Shown one piece after another: positions 7,798-8,801 of a DNA stretch of 8,801 nt. The notes beneath the pieces were generated by a model. The model saw nothing but the letters and a program-made list of their open reading frames with translations, was not told the origin of the DNA and ran no database searches. The position numbers and the translations under genes were made by a program. The DNA is from an uncultured Eubacteriales bacterium. Its GTDB lineage: Bacteria; Bacillota_A; Clostridia; Saccharofermentanales; Saccharofermentanaceae. Numbering within the stretch: the stretch's first letter is position 1; each line of letters begins with the position of its first letter. Where the stretch lies: NCBI GenBank assembly GCA_900313405.1, contig OMQY01000118.1:1-8801 (forward strand). The letters are read 5' to 3'.

Positions 7798-8697
7798 TTA
7801 TGATCTCTTGTCCATATATACCAGCTTATCGTCGGCAACCCTCATAAGGTGCTCGCCGTAAGGTGACTTTCCATACATGTTGGCAGCCTCGATCAGCTGA
7901 TCCTTTGTGATCCAGTGAGAATGATATGCGATCTCCTCAGGTGCGGAGATTATGACACCCTGTCTGTTCTGGACCGTCTGAACGAAGGTCGAGGCCTCCA
8001 TAAGGCCGTCCATCGTTCCGGTATCGAGCCATGCAAAACCTCTGCCCAGGATCTGAACCTTAAGGTTATTCTCTTCGAGATACATCTTATTAAGATCCGT
8101 GATCTCGAGCTCGCCTCTTGCCGAGGGCTTGACCTTCTTGGCCATCTCCACGACGCGGTTGTCATAAAAGTAAAGACCCGTAACACAGTAATTGGACTTA
8201 GGCGCCTTAGGCTTCTCTTCAAGCGATATCGCATTGCCGTTCGAGTCGAATTCGACTATACCGAACTGTGTAGGATCTTTTACATAATAAGCGAAAACAG
8301 TTGCCTGACCCTTCTTCGCATTCATGACCGCCTCAGACAGGTTAGTGCTGAAATAACCGCCGTAGAAGATATTATCTCCGAGTACAAGAGCGCATGAATC
8401 ATCTCCGATGAAGTCCTCTCCGATAAGGAACGATTGGGCGAGTCCGTCAGGAGACGGCTGGACCGCATATTGAAAGTTGACTCCGAGTGCGGAACCGTCA
8501 CCCAGAAGCGTCTGGAATCTGTGAATGTCCGAAGGCGTGGATATTATCAATATATCCCTGATGCCTGCCAGCATAAGCGTTGACAACGGGTAATAGATCA
8601 TCGGCTTATCGTAGATCGGCAACAACTGCTTGGATGTAACCTTTGTGAGCGGATAGAGCCTGGTACCGGATCCTCCGGCAAGAATGATTCCCTTCAT
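7798..8697 (-). CDS. rmlA: Glucose-1-phosphate thymidylyltransferase
   Basis: RmlA joins dTTP and glucose-1-phosphate to give dTDP-glucose and pyrophosphate, the first step of dTDP-deoxysugar synthesis in the cytoplasm. The 299-residue protein has the nucleotidyltransferase loop [11 protein letters not shown] (8-18) with Arg13, the activating Lys23 in [25 protein letters not shown] (81-88), LGDN (106-109) with metal-binding Asp108, FGIVEF (145-150), EEKPK (160-164), [11 protein letters not shown] (193-203) and AWLDTGT (222-228) with Asp225. The length matches the usual 285-300 residues. The ATG has GGAGGT 6 bases upstream, the strongest ribosome binding site in the window. It is the first gene of the leftward rmlA-rmlB-yfhO operon. 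In this family dTDP-L-rhamnose often feeds back to inhibit RmlA, which is family knowledge and not visible in the sequence. Confidence 0.97.
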   Translation of the reverse strand: MKGIILAGGSGTRLYPLTKVTSKQLLPIYDKPMIYYPLSTLMLAGIRDILIISTPSDIHRFQTLLGDGSALGVNFQYAVQPSPDGLAQSFLIGEDFIGDDSCALVLGDNIFYGGYFSTNLSEAVMNAKKGQATVFAYYVKDPTQFGIVEFDSNGNAISLEEKPKAPKSNYCVTGLYFYDNRVVEMAKKVKPSARGELEITDLNKMYLEENNLKVQILGRGFAWLDTGTMDGLMEASTFVQTVQNRQGVIISAPEEIAYHSHWITKDQLIEAANMYGKSPYGEHLMRVADDKLVYMDKRS

Positions 8698-8703
8698 GAA
8701 TAT

Positions 8704-8709
8704 ACCTCC
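8704..8709 (-). promoter_or_regulatory. rmlA ribosome binding site
   Basis: GGAGGT on the minus strand, followed by ATATTC and then the rmlA ATG, gives a spacing of 6 bases. It is a near-perfect Shine-Dalgarno sequence and confirms the rmlA start. Confidence 0.85.
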
Positions 8710-8731
8710 GAATCAGGTAAACCGTAAAAGT

Positions 8732-8760
8732 AACATATAAAATGCGCATACGCGCGACAA
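8732..8760 (-). promoter_or_regulatory. Candidate promoter of the rmlA-rmlB-yfhO operon
   Basis: On the minus strand TTGTCG (8755-8760) and TATGTT (8732-8737) are separated by 17 bases, resembling a sigma-A promoter (4 of 6 matches at each box). The transcript would start near 8725, about 28 bases before the rmlA ATG. An alternative -10 such as TATATG one or two bases upstream is possible. It is the best candidate in the leader, but both boxes are imperfect. Confidence 0.4.
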
Positions 8761-8766
8761 CGCATT
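8741..8766. repeat. Inverted repeat in the rmlA leader, possible operator
   Basis: AATGCG (8741-8746) and CGCATT (8761-8766) are a perfect inverted repeat with centres 20 bases apart, about two helical turns. The arms frame the candidate -35 and spacer. The left arm also sits in the palindrome ATGCGCAT (8742-8749), next to CGCGCG (8751-8756). The geometry would suit a dimeric repressor, but 6-base arms can arise by chance. Confidence 0.3.
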
Positions 8767-8780
8767 AATGATACACCAAA

Positions 8781-8799
8781 ACATTTAAATAATAAATGT
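8781..8799. repeat. AT-rich hairpin at the window edge
   Basis: ACATTTA (8781-8787) and TAAATGT (8793-8799) form a 7-base stem with a 5-base loop. On the minus strand the stem is followed by TTTT, so it could be a weak terminator for a gene to the right of the window or an upstream AT-rich promoter element. Little else can be said so close to the edge. Confidence 0.3.
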
Positions 8800-8801
8800 A
8801 A

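Noticed and set aside
1..8801. CRISPR array, tRNA, rRNA, insertion sequence or attachment site
   Set aside because: No regularly spaced repeats, cloverleaf, rRNA-like stretch, transposase or terminal inverted repeats were seen on reading both strands.

Overview
The window looks like a cell-envelope polysaccharide or teichoic-acid-type locus from a Gram-positive bacterium, most likely a Clostridia member (Lachnospiraceae or a related rumen/gut lineage). This is inferred from the CDP-glycerol glycerophosphotransferase-family protein, the YfhO-family membrane protein, strong GGAGG-type ribosome binding sites, and moderate GC content with ATC/AAG/GAT-rich codon use. The genus cannot be fixed from the sequence alone.

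Layout: positions 2-2578 (+) hold the 3' part of a large gene for a protein with two tandem CDP-glycerol glycerophosphotransferase-like domains. Its reading frame is open to the window edge, so the true start lies upstream. Only 3 bases beyond its stop is the stop of a convergent gene (2582-3781, -) for a class II Fic-domain protein with an intact HPFYDGNGRLNR motif, an N-terminal inhibitory TxxxEG motif and a C-terminal winged-helix-like region. A 165-base gap (3782-3946) holds a candidate extended -10 promoter for fic and a hairpin that may end the next operon. The rest is a leftward three-gene operon: rmlA (7798-8697), rmlB (6763-7782) and a 939-residue YfhO-family membrane protein (3947-6766). 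rmlA and rmlB are 15 bases apart. rmlB and yfhO overlap by 4 bases (ATGA), and yfhO has no ribosome binding site of its own, so translational coupling is likely. The final 104 bases (8698-8801) are the non-coding leader of the operon, with a candidate promoter and two inverted repeats.

How the genes may work together: RmlA makes dTDP-glucose and RmlB converts it to dTDP-4-keto-6-deoxyglucose, the shared precursor of dTDP-L-rhamnose and other 6-deoxyhexoses. YfhO-family proteins are polytopic GT-C-like enzymes tied to glycosylation of lipoteichoic/wall teichoic acids outside the membrane. The tandem glycerophosphotransferase is of the type that builds or extends polyol-phosphate polymers. A plausible reading is that the locus makes a phosphopolyol polymer and decorates it with a 6-deoxysugar. 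rmlC, rmlD, a CDP-glycerol synthetase and a polyprenyl-phosphate glycosyltransferase are not in the window. The Fic gene is AT-richer in the lines sampled and looks like an independently acquired, self-transcribed passenger or regulator. No clearly unprecedented system is evident. The points most worth checking are the yfhO-rmlB coupling and the Fic gene's placement.
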